In this document: positions 50,050 to 59,949 of the stretch, in pieces
Numbering within the stretch: position 1 is the stretch's first letter
How the letters are laid out: every line of letters begins with the position of its first letter
Origin: Staphylococcus shinii
GTDB lineage: Bacteria > Bacillota > Bacilli > Staphylococcales > Staphylococcaceae
Length of the DNA: 64,000 bases
Assembly (NCBI RefSeq): GCF_017583065.1
Contig: NZ_JAGEVL010000001.1
Location: 124,001-188,000, forward strand
Direction: 5' to 3'
The notes under the pieces: generated by a model
Seen by the model: only the letters and a program-made list of their open reading frames with translations
The model's database searches: none
Told to the model about the DNA's origin: nothing
Made by a program: the position numbers and the translations under genes

Positions 50050-51540
50050 ATGGCAAAACAAGAAAATCAAAGCAATGGAGTTCAAAGAGGACTAAAAGAT
50101 CGTCATATTTCCATGATTGCGATTGGTGGATGTATTGGAACAGGGCTATTTATGACTTCAGGTGGAGCGATTCACGATGCCGGAGCCTTAGGTGCATTAC
50201 TGGCCTATGCAATTATTGGGGCGATGGTCTTCTTCCTTATGACGTCATTAGGAGAAATGGCGACATATTTACCAGTGTCGGGATCATTTAGTACTTATGC
50301 AACACGTTTTGTTGATCCTTCTCTAGGATTTGCATTAGGTTGGAATTATTGGTTCAATTGGGTTATTACGGTTGCGGCAGATGTTACAATTGCAGCACAG
50401 GTTATACAATATTGGACACCCTTAGCTGGTATGCCAGCTTGGGCTTGGAGTTGTCTATTCTTATTAATTATTTTTGGTCTTAATGCATTATCTGTCCGCG
50501 TATATGGGGAAAGTGAATACTGGTTCGCATTAATTAAAGTGGTTACAGTTATCATATTCATCGGGATAGGTCTACTAACAATTTTAGGTATTATGGGTGG
50601 AGAATTCGTTGGTTTTGATACCTTTACTAAAGGTGGCGGACCAATACTTGGTGACGGTTTAGGTGGCAGTTTGTTGACTATCTTAGGCGTATTCTTAGTT
50701 GCTGGATTCTCATTCCAAGGTACTGAATTGATTGGTATCACTGCGGGTGAATCAGAAAATCCAGAGCGTGCTGTTCCAAAAGCAATTAAACAAGTATTTT
50801 GGAGAATACTGATTTTCTATATTTTGGCAATTTTTGTAATCGGTATGTTAATTCCTTATGACAGTGCAGCATTAATGGGTGGTGGCGATGATATTTCAAC
50901 ATCTCCATTTACACTTGTATTCCAAAATGCCGGACTAGCATTTGCGGCATCATTTATGAATGCGGTAATCTTGACTTCGGTCCTGTCTGCGGGTAACTCT
51001 GGTATGTATGCATCAACGCGTATGCTATATTCAATGAGCAAAGATAAATTAGCTTATCCAGTATTTGGTAAAACAAATAAATATGGTGTGCCTTATGTAT
51101 CATTATTGGTTACAGCACTTATTGTAATTGGTATATTTGTATTACAACATTTAAGTGGTGACGCGTATGAATATATTGTTGCTGCAAGTGGTATGACTGG
51201 TTTTATTGCATGGGTCGGTATCGCAGTCAGCCATTATAGATTTAGAAAAGCATTTGATAAACAAAATTATGATAAATCAAAATTAAAATACAAAGCTAAG
51301 TTATTTCCATTTGGACCAATATTTGCAGGCGTACTTTGTGTGCTTGTTATTATTGGGCAAGACGTTGACTTTATAAAAACGGGCGATTTCAATCTAAATA
51401 GATTTGTTATAACTTATATGGGTATACCTGTATTTTTAGCATTCTTCATTTATCATAAGTTGAGATACAGAACGAAAATCGTTCCGTTAGAACAAGTTGA
51501 TTTACGTCAAGATGTAGAAATGGACAAAATTAATAAATAG
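50050..51540 (+). CDS. lysP: Lysine-specific permease
   Basis: The 496-residue APC-family transporter has 12 predicted helices. The LysP-like sequence runs DRHISMIAIGGCIGTGLF, GEMATYLPVSGSFSTYATRFVDP, NYWFNWVITVAADVTIA, FQGTELIGITAGESENP and VILTSVLSAGNSGMYASTRMLY. It imports lysine with protons. The lysine riboswitch directly upstream supports the substrate assignment independently of the protein similarity. The ATG is preceded by AAAGAAAGGA. Confidence 0.95.
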   Translation: MAKQENQSNGVQRGLKDRHISMIAIGGCIGTGLFMTSGGAIHDAGALGALLAYAIIGAMVFFLMTSLGEMATYLPVSGSFSTYATRFVDPSLGFALGWNYWFNWVITVAADVTIAAQVIQYWTPLAGMPAWAWSCLFLLIIFGLNALSVRVYGESEYWFALIKVVTVIIFIGIGLLTILGIMGGEFVGFDTFTKGGGPILGDGLGGSLLTILGVFLVAGFSFQGTELIGITAGESENPERAVPKAIKQVFWRILIFYILAIFVIGMLIPYDSAALMGGGDDISTSPFTLVFQNAGLAFAASFMNAVILTSVLSAGNSGMYASTRMLYSMSKDKLAYPVFGKTNKYGVPYVSLLVTALIVIGIFVLQHLSGDAYEYIVAASGMTGFIAWVGIAVSHYRFRKAFDKQNYDKSKLKYKAKLFPFGPIFAGVLCVLVIIGQDVDFIKTGDFNLNRFVITYMGIPVFLAFFIYHKLRYRTKIVPLEQVDLRQDVEMDKINK

Positions 51541-51552
51541 TAAAAAAAACAG

Positions 51553-51581
51553 TTGACTAATGTTATTATTGTTGTTATGAT
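51553..51581 (+). promoter_or_regulatory. infC operon promoter
   Basis: A -35 TTGACT (51553-51558) and a -10 TATGAT (51576-51581) are 17 bp apart, 12 nt after the lysP stop. Confidence 0.75.
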
Positions 51582-51587
51582 AGGTAA

Positions 51588-51726
51588 CGTTAAATACGAA
51601 ACGAACCAAGTAGAAGCTCCCGCTTCTCACCTGTTGCGACGCAAAAGCTGTTGGCAGGTCTTATATACGCATGATGTAGTCATGTGTAGAGAAGAGCGGG
51701 TATATTATATACTCGCTCTTTTTTCT
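51588..51726 (+). ncRNA. Ribosomal protein L20 leader (infC-rpmI-rplT)
   Basis: This leader sits before infC as in B. subtilis, where L20 binds it and causes termination. Visible elements are a paired GAAGCTCCCGCTTC block, CACCTGTTGCGACGCAAAAGC, and a terminator AAGAGCGGGTATA (51692-51704) with TATACTCGCTCTT (51708-51720), followed by TTTTTT. Binding by L20 is inferred from the known family. Confidence 0.85.
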
Positions 51727-51762
51727 TGGGATAATTTCGTAAAAATCTTGGAGGTGTCAACC

Positions 51763-52281
51763 ATAGCAAAAGATCAGACTCAAGTTAACGAAAAGATTCG
51801 TGCAAAAGAATTACGTTTAATCGGTCAAGACGGAGAACAAATTGGTGTGAAAACTAAGACAGAAGCTCTTGAAATGGCAGATAGAGTAGGTTTAGATGTA
51901 GTTATCATGGCTCCGAATGCTAAACCACCTGTTGCTAGAATTATGGATTATGGTAAATATAAATTCGAACAACAGAAAAAAGAAAAAGAAATGAAGAAAA
52001 AACAAAAAACAATTAACCTTAAAGAAATACGTTTAAGCCCAACGATTGAGGAACATGATTTCCAAACTAAGTTGAAAAATGGACGTAAATTCTTAGAAAA
52101 AGGCGACAAATGTAAAGTTTCAATTCGTTTCAGAGGTCGTGCGATTACGCATAAAGAAATTGGTCAACGTGTTTTAGAGAAATTTGCAGATGAATGTAAA
52201 GATATCGCTACAGTTGAGCAAAGACCTAAAATGGATGGACGCCAAATGTTTATTACATTAAGTCCAATCAATGAAAAATAA
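51763..52281 (+). CDS. infC: Translation initiation factor IF-3 (AUA start)
   Basis: The 172-residue factor begins (M)[20 protein letters not shown], with the N-domain, a lysine-rich linker (residues 75-90) and the C-domain ([26 protein letters not shown]). It prevents premature 50S joining and proofreads start codons. GGAGG at 51750-51754 leaves exactly 8 nt before the ATA at 51763. The alternative GTG at 51754 overlaps the Shine-Dalgarno, so ATA is the real start. The long open frame from 51553 is the leader read as codons. Non-canonical infC starts are known to allow IF-3 self-repression. Confidence 0.93.
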   Translation: MAKDQTQVNEKIRAKELRLIGQDGEQIGVKTKTEALEMADRVGLDVVIMAPNAKPPVARIMDYGKYKFEQQKKEKEMKKKQKTINLKEIRLSPTIEEHDFQTKLKNGRKFLEKGDKCKVSIRFRGRAITHKEIGQRVLEKFADECKDIATVEQRPKMDGRQMFITLSPINEK

Positions 52282-52310
52282 TAAAAAGATATTACAGGAG
52301 GAAATGAATC

Positions 52311-52511
52311 ATGCCTAAAATGAAAACACACCGTGGAGCAGCTAAACGTGTTAAAAGAACTGGTTCAGGTAAATTAAAACGTTCTAGAGCTTTCACATCT
52401 CATATGTTTGCAAACAAAACAACTAAACAAAAACGTAAATTACGTAAAGCGTCATTAGTATCTAAATCAGATATGAAACGCGTAAAACAATTATTAGCTT
52501 ACAAAAAATAA
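52311..52511 (+). CDS. rpmI: 50S ribosomal protein L35
   Basis: The 66-residue, very basic protein reads [20 protein letters not shown], the L35 signature, and the RK-rich middle is typical. It is part of the large subunit. AGGAGG precedes the ATG. It is the middle gene of the infC-rpmI-rplT operon, 29 nt after infC. Confidence 0.97.
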   Translation: MPKMKTHRGAAKRVKRTGSGKLKRSRAFTSHMFANKTTKQKRKLRKASLVSKSDMKRVKQLLAYKK

Positions 52512-52572
52512 TGACTAAAATGTCATAACGTATCAATTTGAATATTGAACATATTTAGAGGAGGAATTTATT

Positions 52573-52929
52573 ATGCCACGAGTTAAAGGTGGAACAGTAA
52601 CAAGAGCGCGTCGTAAAAAGACGATTAAATTAGCTAAAGGTTACTTCGGTTCAAAACGTACATTATATAAAGTTGCAAAACAACAAGTTATGAAATCAGG
52701 TCAATACGCATTCCGTGACCGTCGTCAAAGAAAACGTGATTTCCGTAAATTATGGATTACACGTATCAACGCAGCAGCTCGTCAACACGACATGAGTTAT
52801 TCAAGACTTATGAATGGTTTGAAAAAAGCTGAAATCGACGTTAACCGTAAAATGCTTTCAGAAATTGCTATTTCAGACGAAAAAGCTTTCGCTGAGTTAG
52901 TAACTAAAGCTAAAGATGCTTTAAAATAG
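52573..52929 (+). CDS. rplT: 50S ribosomal protein L20
   Basis: The 118-residue protein reads [26 protein letters not shown], with the globular C-terminal domain ([27 protein letters not shown]). It is essential early in 50S assembly and, in Bacillus, is the repressor that binds the operon leader. AGAGGAGG precedes the ATG. The last gene of the operon, it is followed by a long hairpin. Confidence 0.97.
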   Translation: MPRVKGGTVTRARRKKTIKLAKGYFGSKRTLYKVAKQQVMKSGQYAFRDRRQRKRDFRKLWITRINAAARQHDMSYSRLMNGLKKAEIDVNRKMLSEIAISDEKAFAELVTKAKDALK

Positions 52930-52943
52930 TATCTAAATTATAG

Positions 52944-53001
52944 AGGGAGTGCGACAGAAATACTATTATAAAAAATAGATTTCTGTCGCACTCCCTATTT
53001 T
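52944..53001 (+). terminator. rplT terminator with staphylococcal GACAGAAA-type repeat
   Basis: AGGGAGTGCGACAGAAA (52944-52960) pairs perfectly with its complement at 52980-52996, with an inner CTATT/AATAG pair, followed by TTTTT. Sequences of the form GGGA-TG-GACAGAAAT recur between staphylococcal genes, so this may be one copy of a dispersed hairpin element. Confidence 0.9.
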
Positions 53002-53128
53002 TGGTTAAATCATATGACATAAGCGGTAATAAATTTATTTATCTGCATTTTAGGATGCGAATTATCATTTTGATAAATAACTATCATTTGATAAAATAGC
53101 TTAGAGGTCATAAATGGAGGAGAAACTA

Positions 53129-53740
53129 ATGTCTAAATTCGATGAAATGATTACAGTAGTCCCAAGAAAAATTTTATTTAACGATGAAAAGAATAAATTC
53201 AATGGTTTCTTAGATAAAAATACTGTTAAAGGGCAAGAAATTTTTGACACACTTTCTAAATTTGAAGTTAAACGTCGTGGAGATATGGAAGAAGACCCAT
53301 CATTTAAGCAATTAATTTCTTATTGTTTATTGGAAAATGAGAACGATGAGTTATTAGTATACGAACGTTTAACTGGCGGAGGAGAATCCCGTTTGCATGG
53401 TCAGTCATCTATCGGTGTAGGCGGCCATATGAATGATGTTAAAGGTGCTGAATCAATTAATGAAGTGTTAAGAGTTAATGCGCAACGAGAATTAGAAGAA
53501 GAAGTAGGCTTGTCAGAAAGTAAATCACAGAATTTAGCTTACATAGGTTTTATCAATGATGATACAAATGAAGTCGGCGAAGTCCATCTTGGCGTTGTGT
53601 TCAAGATTCATGTGAACAGTAACGACGTAGAAGCTATGGAAACTGATACGCTACGTATAAAATGGGTAGATCAAAGTAAAATTGAAGATTATGATGAGTT
53701 TGAAACATGGAGCGCTTTAATATTACAAGCTGTAAAATAG
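53129..53740 (+). CDS. Nudix hydrolase family protein
   Basis: The 203-residue protein has a Nudix box, with the core RELEEEVGLS near residue 122 and the glycine in GAESINEVLRVNAQ. The substrate is not recognisable. The N-terminal 60 residues contain TVVPRKILFNDEKN and a helical part, and the strand ESRLHGQSSIGVGGHM is characteristic of this small conserved staphylococcal family. A start five codons upstream exists, but TGGAGGAG is 8 nt before the ATG at 53129. It is 12 nt from the following TPR-like gene, so both are co-transcribed. Confidence 0.82.
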   Translation: MSKFDEMITVVPRKILFNDEKNKFNGFLDKNTVKGQEIFDTLSKFEVKRRGDMEEDPSFKQLISYCLLENENDELLVYERLTGGGESRLHGQSSIGVGGHMNDVKGAESINEVLRVNAQRELEEEVGLSESKSQNLAYIGFINDDTNEVGEVHLGVVFKIHVNSNDVEAMETDTLRIKWVDQSKIEDYDEFETWSALILQAVK

Positions 53741-53752
53741 GGGTGTTTAAAG

Positions 53753-54673
53753 ATGTCTGATATCATTCCTTTTCCGCGTTCGAAAGATAAATTAGTGAGA
53801 GAAATTAAGCAATCTTTTAATAATAATGACTTTGAGCATACTTATAACTTATTTGAAGACTTTGAAGAGCAATTTGAATTAGATGAACAAATGTCTTTAT
53901 TGAAATGTTCAATGTTATATAAAATGGGGCATTTTCTTGAATTACGTGAAGAGGCTATTATTTTATTAAAACAAGGCACAACTAAGTATGATGACTTGAT
54001 GATATATTATATTAAAAGTTTGAATGGTCTAGAGCAGTATTTTGAAGTAGTGGAGGTCATTAATCAAATTATTGATGAAGTCCGTGACCATAGAACACGT
54101 ATGGAACTATTTCCAATTAAAGAATTTGCTTTAAGCCAAATTGATAAGCATAACGAACATGCTACACATATGTTGCAAAATTTTGATGCTATCTCACTTA
54201 GAGAACAAATAAATACTATATTAACATTAATTGATCATAACCAATTTAGGTATCAAGAAACAATCGTTAATATTATCAATGAAATGACGCTCCCCCCAAA
54301 TGTGGTAAGTATAATGCTTGAATATTTACGTTTCGCTGGTTACAATCAGACCATTCAAATTCAAAAATTTGGGTTTAATATAGTTGTTCTCCCAGCAAAT
54401 TTATCTGGCTTAGAACATACGGTGTTCAAAACAAATATAATACCAAAAGTAATTAATCAAATTGAAGATAGTACGCCGCAATTGATTGAAGAAGCGCTTC
54501 GCTTAATGAATAATCATGCGATTTTATTCTATCCATTAGAGTTAAAACGCATAGCATTAGAACCAGTGTGGATTGAAGCATACGTAAATTATTTTAAATC
54601 CATGCTAGGATTAGAAAATTTAGATATGTCAAATGAGGTTGTGAAATTTATAACTAATATTGATAGTTTATAA
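53753..54673 (+). CDS. TPR-like protein, YsoA-type, function unknown
   Basis: The 306-residue, helix-rich protein has repeated motifs of the tetratricopeptide kind (NNNDFEHTYNLFEDF, DEQMSLLKCSMLYKMGHFLELREEAI, YDDLMIYYIKSLNGLEQYFEVVEVI), with no catalytic signature. It lies just before tig, as ysoA does in B. subtilis, and is probably its counterpart. The role is unknown; a link to protein folding is suggested only by position. GGGGTG precedes the ATG. Confidence 0.72.
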   Translation: MSDIIPFPRSKDKLVREIKQSFNNNDFEHTYNLFEDFEEQFELDEQMSLLKCSMLYKMGHFLELREEAIILLKQGTTKYDDLMIYYIKSLNGLEQYFEVVEVINQIIDEVRDHRTRMELFPIKEFALSQIDKHNEHATHMLQNFDAISLREQINTILTLIDHNQFRYQETIVNIINEMTLPPNVVSIMLEYLRFAGYNQTIQIQKFGFNIVVLPANLSGLEHTVFKTNIIPKVINQIEDSTPQLIEEALRLMNNHAILFYPLELKRIALEPVWIEAYVNYFKSMLGLENLDMSNEVVKFITNIDSL

Positions 54674-54767
54674 TAATTAATCATTTGATTTTCGGGTAAT
54701 TGAAGAAAGTGGCTATAATAAAAATTTTCAAGTTTACAATTTAAATCACGTGTTATAAACACAGTGT

Positions 54768-54796
54768 TTGTGTAGAGCATAGACGTGTGCTATAAT
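54768..54796 (+). promoter_or_regulatory. tig promoter
   Basis: A perfect -10 TATAAT (54791-54796) preceded by TGC (extended -10) lies 17 bp after TTGTGT (54768-54773). A GTGTT-ATA-AACAC repeat lies just upstream at 54750-54762. Confidence 0.65.
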
Positions 54797-54843
54797 AGTG
54801 AAGTTGAAAAAATAAAATAGGATAATCATGGAGGTTTTTATAC

Positions 54844-56154
54844 ATGACAGCAACTTGGGAAAAAAAGGAAGGTAACGAAGGCGTTTTAACCGTTACAGTT
54901 CCAGCAGAAAAAGTAGACAAAGCAATTGATCAAGCTTTCAAAAAAGTGGTTAAACAAATAAACGTACCGGGCTTCCGTAAAGGGAAAGTACCTCGTCCAA
55001 TCTTTGAACAACGCTTTGGTGTAGAAGCATTATATCAAGATGCAGTTGATATCTTATTACCAGAAGCTTATGGTGAAGCTATAGATGAAACTGGCATAAA
55101 ACCAGTTGATCAACCAGAAATTAATGTAACATCTATTGAAAAAGGTAGCGAAATGACATTTGAAGCAAATGTTGTTGTAGAACCAGAAGTACAATTAGGT
55201 GATTACAAAGGTTTAGAAATTGAAAAACAAAACGTTGAATTAACTGAGGAAGAATTACAAGAATCAATCGATCATCAATTAGGTCACTTAGCTGAAATGG
55301 TAGTTAAAGAAGATGGCGCTATTGAAAATGGCGACACAGTTAATATTGATTTCGACGGCTATGTTGACGGTGAACAATTTGAAGGTGGACAAGCTGAAGG
55401 CTATGACCTTGAAATTGGATCAGGTTCATTTATTCCAGGATTTGAAGAGCAATTAGTGGGTGTTAAAACTGGAGAAGAGAAAGACGTTAACGTTACTTTC
55501 CCAGAAGAATACCATGCTGAAGAATTAGCTGGTAAAGAAGCTACTTTCAAAACTAAAGTAAATGAAATTAAATTCAAAGATGTTCCAGAACTAACAGATG
55601 AAATTGCTAACGAATTAGATGCAGAAGCAAACACTGTTGACGAATTCAAAGAAAACTTACGCAAACGTCTAACTGAACAAAAAGAAACTGATGCTGAAAA
55701 TAATCAAAAAGAAGAAGCGATTAACAAAGCAGCAAACAATGCTACAATTGATGTTCCAGAAGCAATGATTAACACTGAGTTAGATCGTATGGTTCAAGAA
55801 TTTGGACAACGTATGCAACAACAAGGTCTTAATCTAGAAACTTATTTCCAAATTTCTGGTCAAGATGAGTCACAATTAAGAGAGCAAATGAAAGATGATG
55901 CAGAAGAACGTGTTAAAACAAACTTAACATTAACTGCTATCGCAGATGCAGAAGAAGTTGAAGTATCTGATGATGACATTGACAAAGAATTAGAAAAAAT
56001 GAGTGGACAATTTAATATCTCTGTTGAAGATATTAAACAAACGCTCGGTAATACTGACATTGTTAAAAATGATGTACGTATCCAAAAAGTGATTGACTTA
56101 TTAGTTGATGAAGCTAAATTAGTAGAACCATCTAAAGATGACTCAGAAGCGTAA
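54844..56154 (+). CDS. tig: Trigger factor
   Basis: The 436-residue chaperone has an N-terminal ribosome-binding domain with the [10 protein letters not shown] signature near residue 44. A FKBP-type PPIase domain follows (about 160-245: [33 protein letters not shown]). The long helical C-terminal chaperone domain ends in an acidic tail. It binds nascent chains at the ribosome exit tunnel. GGAGG precedes the ATG. A terminator follows, separating it from clpX. Confidence 0.97.
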   Translation: MTATWEKKEGNEGVLTVTVPAEKVDKAIDQAFKKVVKQINVPGFRKGKVPRPIFEQRFGVEALYQDAVDILLPEAYGEAIDETGIKPVDQPEINVTSIEKGSEMTFEANVVVEPEVQLGDYKGLEIEKQNVELTEEELQESIDHQLGHLAEMVVKEDGAIENGDTVNIDFDGYVDGEQFEGGQAEGYDLEIGSGSFIPGFEEQLVGVKTGEEKDVNVTFPEEYHAEELAGKEATFKTKVNEIKFKDVPELTDEIANELDAEANTVDEFKENLRKRLTEQKETDAENNQKEEAINKAANNATIDVPEAMINTELDRMVQEFGQRMQQQGLNLETYFQISGQDESQLREQMKDDAEERVKTNLTLTAIADAEEVEVSDDDIDKELEKMSGQFNISVEDIKQTLGNTDIVKNDVRIQKVIDLLVDEAKLVEPSKDDSEA

Positions 56155-56213
56155 CTAAATATAGAGTGAGCAAATTATTTTGTGAATTATATGTTAGTCG
56201 TTTAATATAGTAA

Positions 56214-56257
56214 ACTAGTAGCAGATGCATTCAAAAATGTATCTGCTACACTATTTT
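56214..56257 (+). terminator. tig terminator
   Basis: GTAGCAGATGCAT (56218-56230) and ATGTATCTGCTAC (56237-56249) form a 13-bp stem with one G-U pair, followed by TATTTT. Confidence 0.85.
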
Positions 56258-56284
56258 GTGCAAATAACTTGTGAAAGCTGCAAG

Positions 56285-56313
56285 TTGCATATTAGAATAC
56301 TATCTAGTATAGT
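56285..56313 (+). promoter_or_regulatory. Possible clpX promoter
   Basis: TTGCAT (56285-56290) and TATAGT (56308-56313) are 17 bp apart, about 27 bp upstream of the clpX start. The -35 is weak. Confidence 0.5.
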
Positions 56314-56339
56314 CTTTAGGGAATAGGGGTGTAAATAGA

Positions 56340-57602
56340 ATGTTCAAATTCAATGAAGATGAAGAAAATTTAAAATGCTCTTTCTGTGGTAAAGATCAAG
56401 ACCAAGTAAAAAAATTGGTTGCAGGAAGCGGCGTGTATATTTGTAATGAATGTATTGAGCTATGTTCAGAAATAGTTGAAGAAGAATTAGCTCAAGCAGA
56501 ACCTGAAGGTTTAACTGAATTACCAACACCTAAAGAAATTATGGACAAATTAAATGATTATGTTATAGGACAAGAAAAAGCTAAAAAATCATTAGCTGTT
56601 GCAGTCTATAATCATTATAAACGTGTCCAACAATTGGGTCCTAATGAGGATGAAGTAGAACTACAAAAAAGTAACGTAGCTTTAATTGGTCCAACTGGTA
56701 GCGGTAAAACACTTTTAGCACAAACATTAGCTAAAACATTAAATGTTCCATTTGCCATTGCAGATGCTACTAGTTTAACTGAAGCTGGTTATGTCGGCGA
56801 TGATGTTGAGAACATTTTACTTCGTTTAATACAAGCAGCAGATTTTGATGTAGATAAAGCTGAAAAAGGTATTATTTACGTCGATGAAATTGATAAAATT
56901 GCAAGAAAATCAGAGAATACATCAATTACCCGTGATGTTTCTGGTGAAGGTGTACAACAAGCCTTACTTAAAATTTTAGAAGGTACAACTGCAAGTGTCC
57001 CACCTCAAGGTGGAAGAAAACATCCAAACCAAGAATTAATTCAAATTGATACAACAAATATCTTGTTTGTACTTGGTGGTGCGTTTGACGGAATCGACGA
57101 AGTTATCAAGCGTAGATTAGGTGAAAAAGTTATTGGTTTCTCAAGTAGTGAAGCTTCTAAATACGATGAAGATGCTATTCTTGAACAAATTAGACCAGAA
57201 GATTTACAATCATATGGTTTGATCCCTGAATTTATTGGACGTGTGCCAATTGTAGCTAACCTTGAAACGTTAGATGTCGATGCATTGAAAAATATCTTAA
57301 CACAACCGAAAAATGCGTTAGTTAAACAATATACTAAAATGCTTGAACTAGATGATGTGGAGTTAGTGTTTACAGATGAAGCGTTATCTGCGATAAGTAA
57401 TAAAGCAATAGAACGTAAAACAGGTGCACGTGGACTGCGTTCAATTATTGAAGAGGCTTTAATCGACATTATGTATGATGTACCATCTACAGACGGTGTT
57501 GTAAAAGTAGTTATTACTGATCAAACAATAACTGAAGAAAAAGATCCTGAACTATACGATAAAGAAGGTAACCTTGTGAACAAGGAACAAACTTCTGCGT
57601 AA
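56340..57602 (+). CDS. clpX: ATP-dependent Clp protease ATP-binding subunit ClpX
   Basis: The 420-residue AAA+ unfoldase has an N-terminal zinc finger (Cys13, Cys16, Cys35, Cys38), Walker A GPTGSGKT at residues 117-124, Walker [11 protein letters not shown], the GYVGDDVE pore loop, and the IGF-type loop that docks ClpP (VIGFSSSEA). It unfolds tagged substrates for ClpP. GGGTG precedes the ATG. It is followed by two hairpins and then engB. Confidence 0.97.
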   Translation: MFKFNEDEENLKCSFCGKDQDQVKKLVAGSGVYICNECIELCSEIVEEELAQAEPEGLTELPTPKEIMDKLNDYVIGQEKAKKSLAVAVYNHYKRVQQLGPNEDEVELQKSNVALIGPTGSGKTLLAQTLAKTLNVPFAIADATSLTEAGYVGDDVENILLRLIQAADFDVDKAEKGIIYVDEIDKIARKSENTSITRDVSGEGVQQALLKILEGTTASVPPQGGRKHPNQELIQIDTTNILFVLGGAFDGIDEVIKRRLGEKVIGFSSSEASKYDEDAILEQIRPEDLQSYGLIPEFIGRVPIVANLETLDVDALKNILTQPKNALVKQYTKMLELDDVELVFTDEALSAISNKAIERKTGARGLRSIIEEALIDIMYDVPSTDGVVKVVITDQTITEEKDPELYDKEGNLVNKEQTSA

Positions 57603-57620
57603 ACTATCTATATATGTTAG

Positions 57621-57738
57621 CTTGGCAAAACAAACAAACTTTGAACTAAGTTTTAGGTAAATGCTTTTTTACTTTGTTTGTTACTGCCAGCATCATATTT
57701 GAGGCCGACACGTTTATGACGTCAGGCCTCATTTTTTT
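57621..57738 (+). terminator. clpX terminator region, two hairpins
   Basis: A long imperfect hairpin (CTTGGCA-AAACAAACAAA from 57621 with its complement ending at 57690) is followed by a second, GAGGCC-GAC/GTC-A-GGCCTC (57701-57730), with a run of T. Confidence 0.8.
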
Positions 57739-57831
57739 ATGAAAATAATACGATGTTTTAAAAATACATATTCATATTAGACTTATTGTAATATAATTAA
57801 CAAGTGAATTTATAAGAAAAGAGGGTCGATA

Positions 57832-58419
57832 ATGAAGATTAATCCTAACGAAATAGAATTATTAATTAGTGCTGTAAAACCAGAGCAATATCCAGAAACT
57901 GGACTAAGTGAAGTTGGCTTAAGTGGTAGATCTAACGTTGGTAAATCAACTTTTATAAACAGTATGATTGGCAGGAAAAACATGGCGCGTACATCACAAC
58001 AACCAGGTAAAACACAAACATTAAATTTTTATAATATAGATAACCAACTTGTATTTGTAGATGTGCCTGGCTACGGGTATGCAAAAGTAAGTAAAAAACA
58101 ACGCGAAGCTTTTGGAAAAATGATAGAAAAATATATTTCAGGAAGAGAAGAATTAAAATTAGTTATACAACTTATAGACTTAAGACATAACCCGACTGAG
58201 GATGATATCTTAATGTATAACTATTTAAAATATTATGAAATCCCAACATTTGTAGTAGCTACAAAAGAAGATAAAATTGCCAAAGGTAAAGTTCAAAAAC
58301 ATTTAGCAAATGTACAACAGAAATTAGAAATGGAACCTGAAGATGAAATAATAAGCTATTCTTCAATCAAAAATAATAACCAACAACAGATATGGGATAT
58401 TATTGCCAAATATCTATAG
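57832..58419 (+). CDS. engB: Ribosome biogenesis GTPase EngB (YsxC)
   Basis: The 195-residue TrmE-Era-EngA-YihA-family GTPase has G1 GRSNVGKST (about residue 30), G3 [10 protein letters not shown], and G4 ATKEDK with a following SSI for G5. It assists late 50S ribosome assembly. The ATG lies 6 nt after GAGGGTCG. It often follows clpX or lon in Firmicutes and here is separated from clpX by terminators, so it likely has its own promoter. Confidence 0.96.
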   Translation: MKINPNEIELLISAVKPEQYPETGLSEVGLSGRSNVGKSTFINSMIGRKNMARTSQQPGKTQTLNFYNIDNQLVFVDVPGYGYAKVSKKQREAFGKMIEKYISGREELKLVIQLIDLRHNPTEDDILMYNYLKYYEIPTFVVATKEDKIAKGKVQKHLANVQQKLEMEPEDEIISYSSIKNNNQQQIWDIIAKYL

Positions 58420-58593
58420 TAGCTACTAATAAGAGTGATTAAAACTTTTAAGTTGAAGTTATATTTAGGTTTAATTATGACAACAATTTGAATGTAAATT
58501 ATAATTCTTCTAATTTACTGGTGCAAGTTACTTAACTCAAGCTATAATTGTGTTATAATTTACTTATTGTAATATGTATGGAGGGCGTTATAA

Positions 58594-59928
58594 ATGCATT
58601 TAATTGCGGTTAGCATAAATCATCGCACAGCAGATGTAGCACTTAGAGAAAAAGTTGCTTTTAAGGATGATGCCATACGTTCAGCCAATGTTGGTTTATA
58701 TGAAACGAAGTCTATATTAGAAAACGTGATATTGTCAACTTGTAATCGTACAGAAGTATACGCTGTAACAGATCAAATTCATACAGGTCGCTATTATATT
58801 CAAAGATTTTTAGCGAGATCGTTTGGTTTTGATGTTGAAGAAATTAAAGAAATGACTGAAGTAAAAGTGGGGGACGATGCAGTAAAACATTTATTGCAAG
58901 TTACTTCAGGATTAGATTCTGTAGTTCTTGGAGAAACACAAATTCTTGGACAAATAAGAAATGCATTTTTCATTGCTCAAGAAGAAGATACAACAGGTAC
59001 AATCTTTAATCATTTATTTAAACAAGCAATTACTTTTGCGAAAAAAGCACATAATGAAACAGATATTGCTGACAATGCAGTAAGTGTTTCATATGCTGCA
59101 GTTGAACTTAGTAAAAAAGTGTTTGGCAAAATTAATAACAAGCAAGCTTTAATCATTGGTGCAGGGGATATGAGTGAACTATCACTCCTTAATTTAATTG
59201 GTTCAGGTGTAACAGATATTACGATTGTGAATAGAACTTTGAGCAAAGCTCAAAACTTGGCAATGAAACATAACGTGAAATTTGAAGCAATGGCATCTTT
59301 ACCACAACTTTTAGCAAATGTGGACATAGTAATTAGTTCAACGAGTTCTGATGAATATATTGTAACGAATCGTATGTTACAATCATGTGCATCTGAACGT
59401 AAAAATGATTCATTAGTATTAATTGATATTGCAGTTCCTAGAGATATTGAACCTACAATCGATGCGATAGAAGATGTGTTTAATTATGATGTAGATGACT
59501 TAAAAGGATTGGTAGATGCCAATTTGAGAGAACGTCAAAATGCAGCTGAGCAAATTATGCAAAGCATTCCAAATGAAATTGCAGCGCATAATGAATGGGT
59601 GAATATGTTAGGTGTTGTGCCAGTTATTCGAGCATTAAGAGAAAAAGCTATGAATATTCAAGAAGATACTATGGACAGTTTAGATCGTAAATTACCAGGT
59701 TTATCAGAAAGAGAACGAAAAATAATTTCTAAACATACGAAAAGTATTATCAACCAAATGTTGAAAGATCCTATAAAACAAGCTAAAGAATTAAGTAGTG
59801 ATAAGAAAAGTACCGAAAAATTAGAGCTATTTCAAAACATTTTTGATATTGAAGCTGAAAATGCATATGAGCCTAAAAAGGAAACTACTAATAAGGTGTC
59901 AAACAGCCAAATCTTAAGTTTTGAATAA
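58594..59928 (+). CDS. hemA: Glutamyl-tRNA reductase
   Basis: The 444-residue enzyme has catalytic Cys50 in STCNRTEVY, the [13 protein letters not shown] motif, an NADPH fold [10 protein letters not shown] near residue 184 and a C-terminal dimerisation helix region. It reduces Glu-tRNA to glutamate-1-semialdehyde, the committed step of haem synthesis in the C5 pathway. GGAGGGCG precedes the ATG. Two TATAAT boxes lie upstream (58543-58548 and 58554-58559). In S. aureus its level is limited by HemX, encoded next. Confidence 0.96.
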   Translation: MHLIAVSINHRTADVALREKVAFKDDAIRSANVGLYETKSILENVILSTCNRTEVYAVTDQIHTGRYYIQRFLARSFGFDVEEIKEMTEVKVGDDAVKHLLQVTSGLDSVVLGETQILGQIRNAFFIAQEEDTTGTIFNHLFKQAITFAKKAHNETDIADNAVSVSYAAVELSKKVFGKINNKQALIIGAGDMSELSLLNLIGSGVTDITIVNRTLSKAQNLAMKHNVKFEAMASLPQLLANVDIVISSTSSDEYIVTNRMLQSCASERKNDSLVLIDIAVPRDIEPTIDAIEDVFNYDVDDLKGLVDANLRERQNAAEQIMQSIPNEIAAHNEWVNMLGVVPVIRALREKAMNIQEDTMDSLDRKLPGLSERERKIISKHTKSIINQMLKDPIKQAKELSSDKKSTEKLELFQNIFDIEAENAYEPKKETTNKVSNSQILSFE

Positions 59929-59949
59929 GCATATTCAAATGGTGATGAT

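Noticed and set aside
51553-51762. N-terminal extension of IF-3 from an open frame through the leader
   Set aside because: This stretch carries the L20 leader with its terminator hairpin and is not conserved protein sequence in IF-3.
57041-57469. 142-codon minus-strand frame inside clpX
   Set aside because: It lies fully within the clpX coding region with serine- and isoleucine-rich shadow composition and no start signals.
58543-58559. PerR-like box (TTATAAT halves) before hemA
   Set aside because: B. subtilis hemA is PerR-controlled, but here the two half-sites are separated by 3 nt instead of 1. The two TATAAT motifs are more simply read as -10 boxes.
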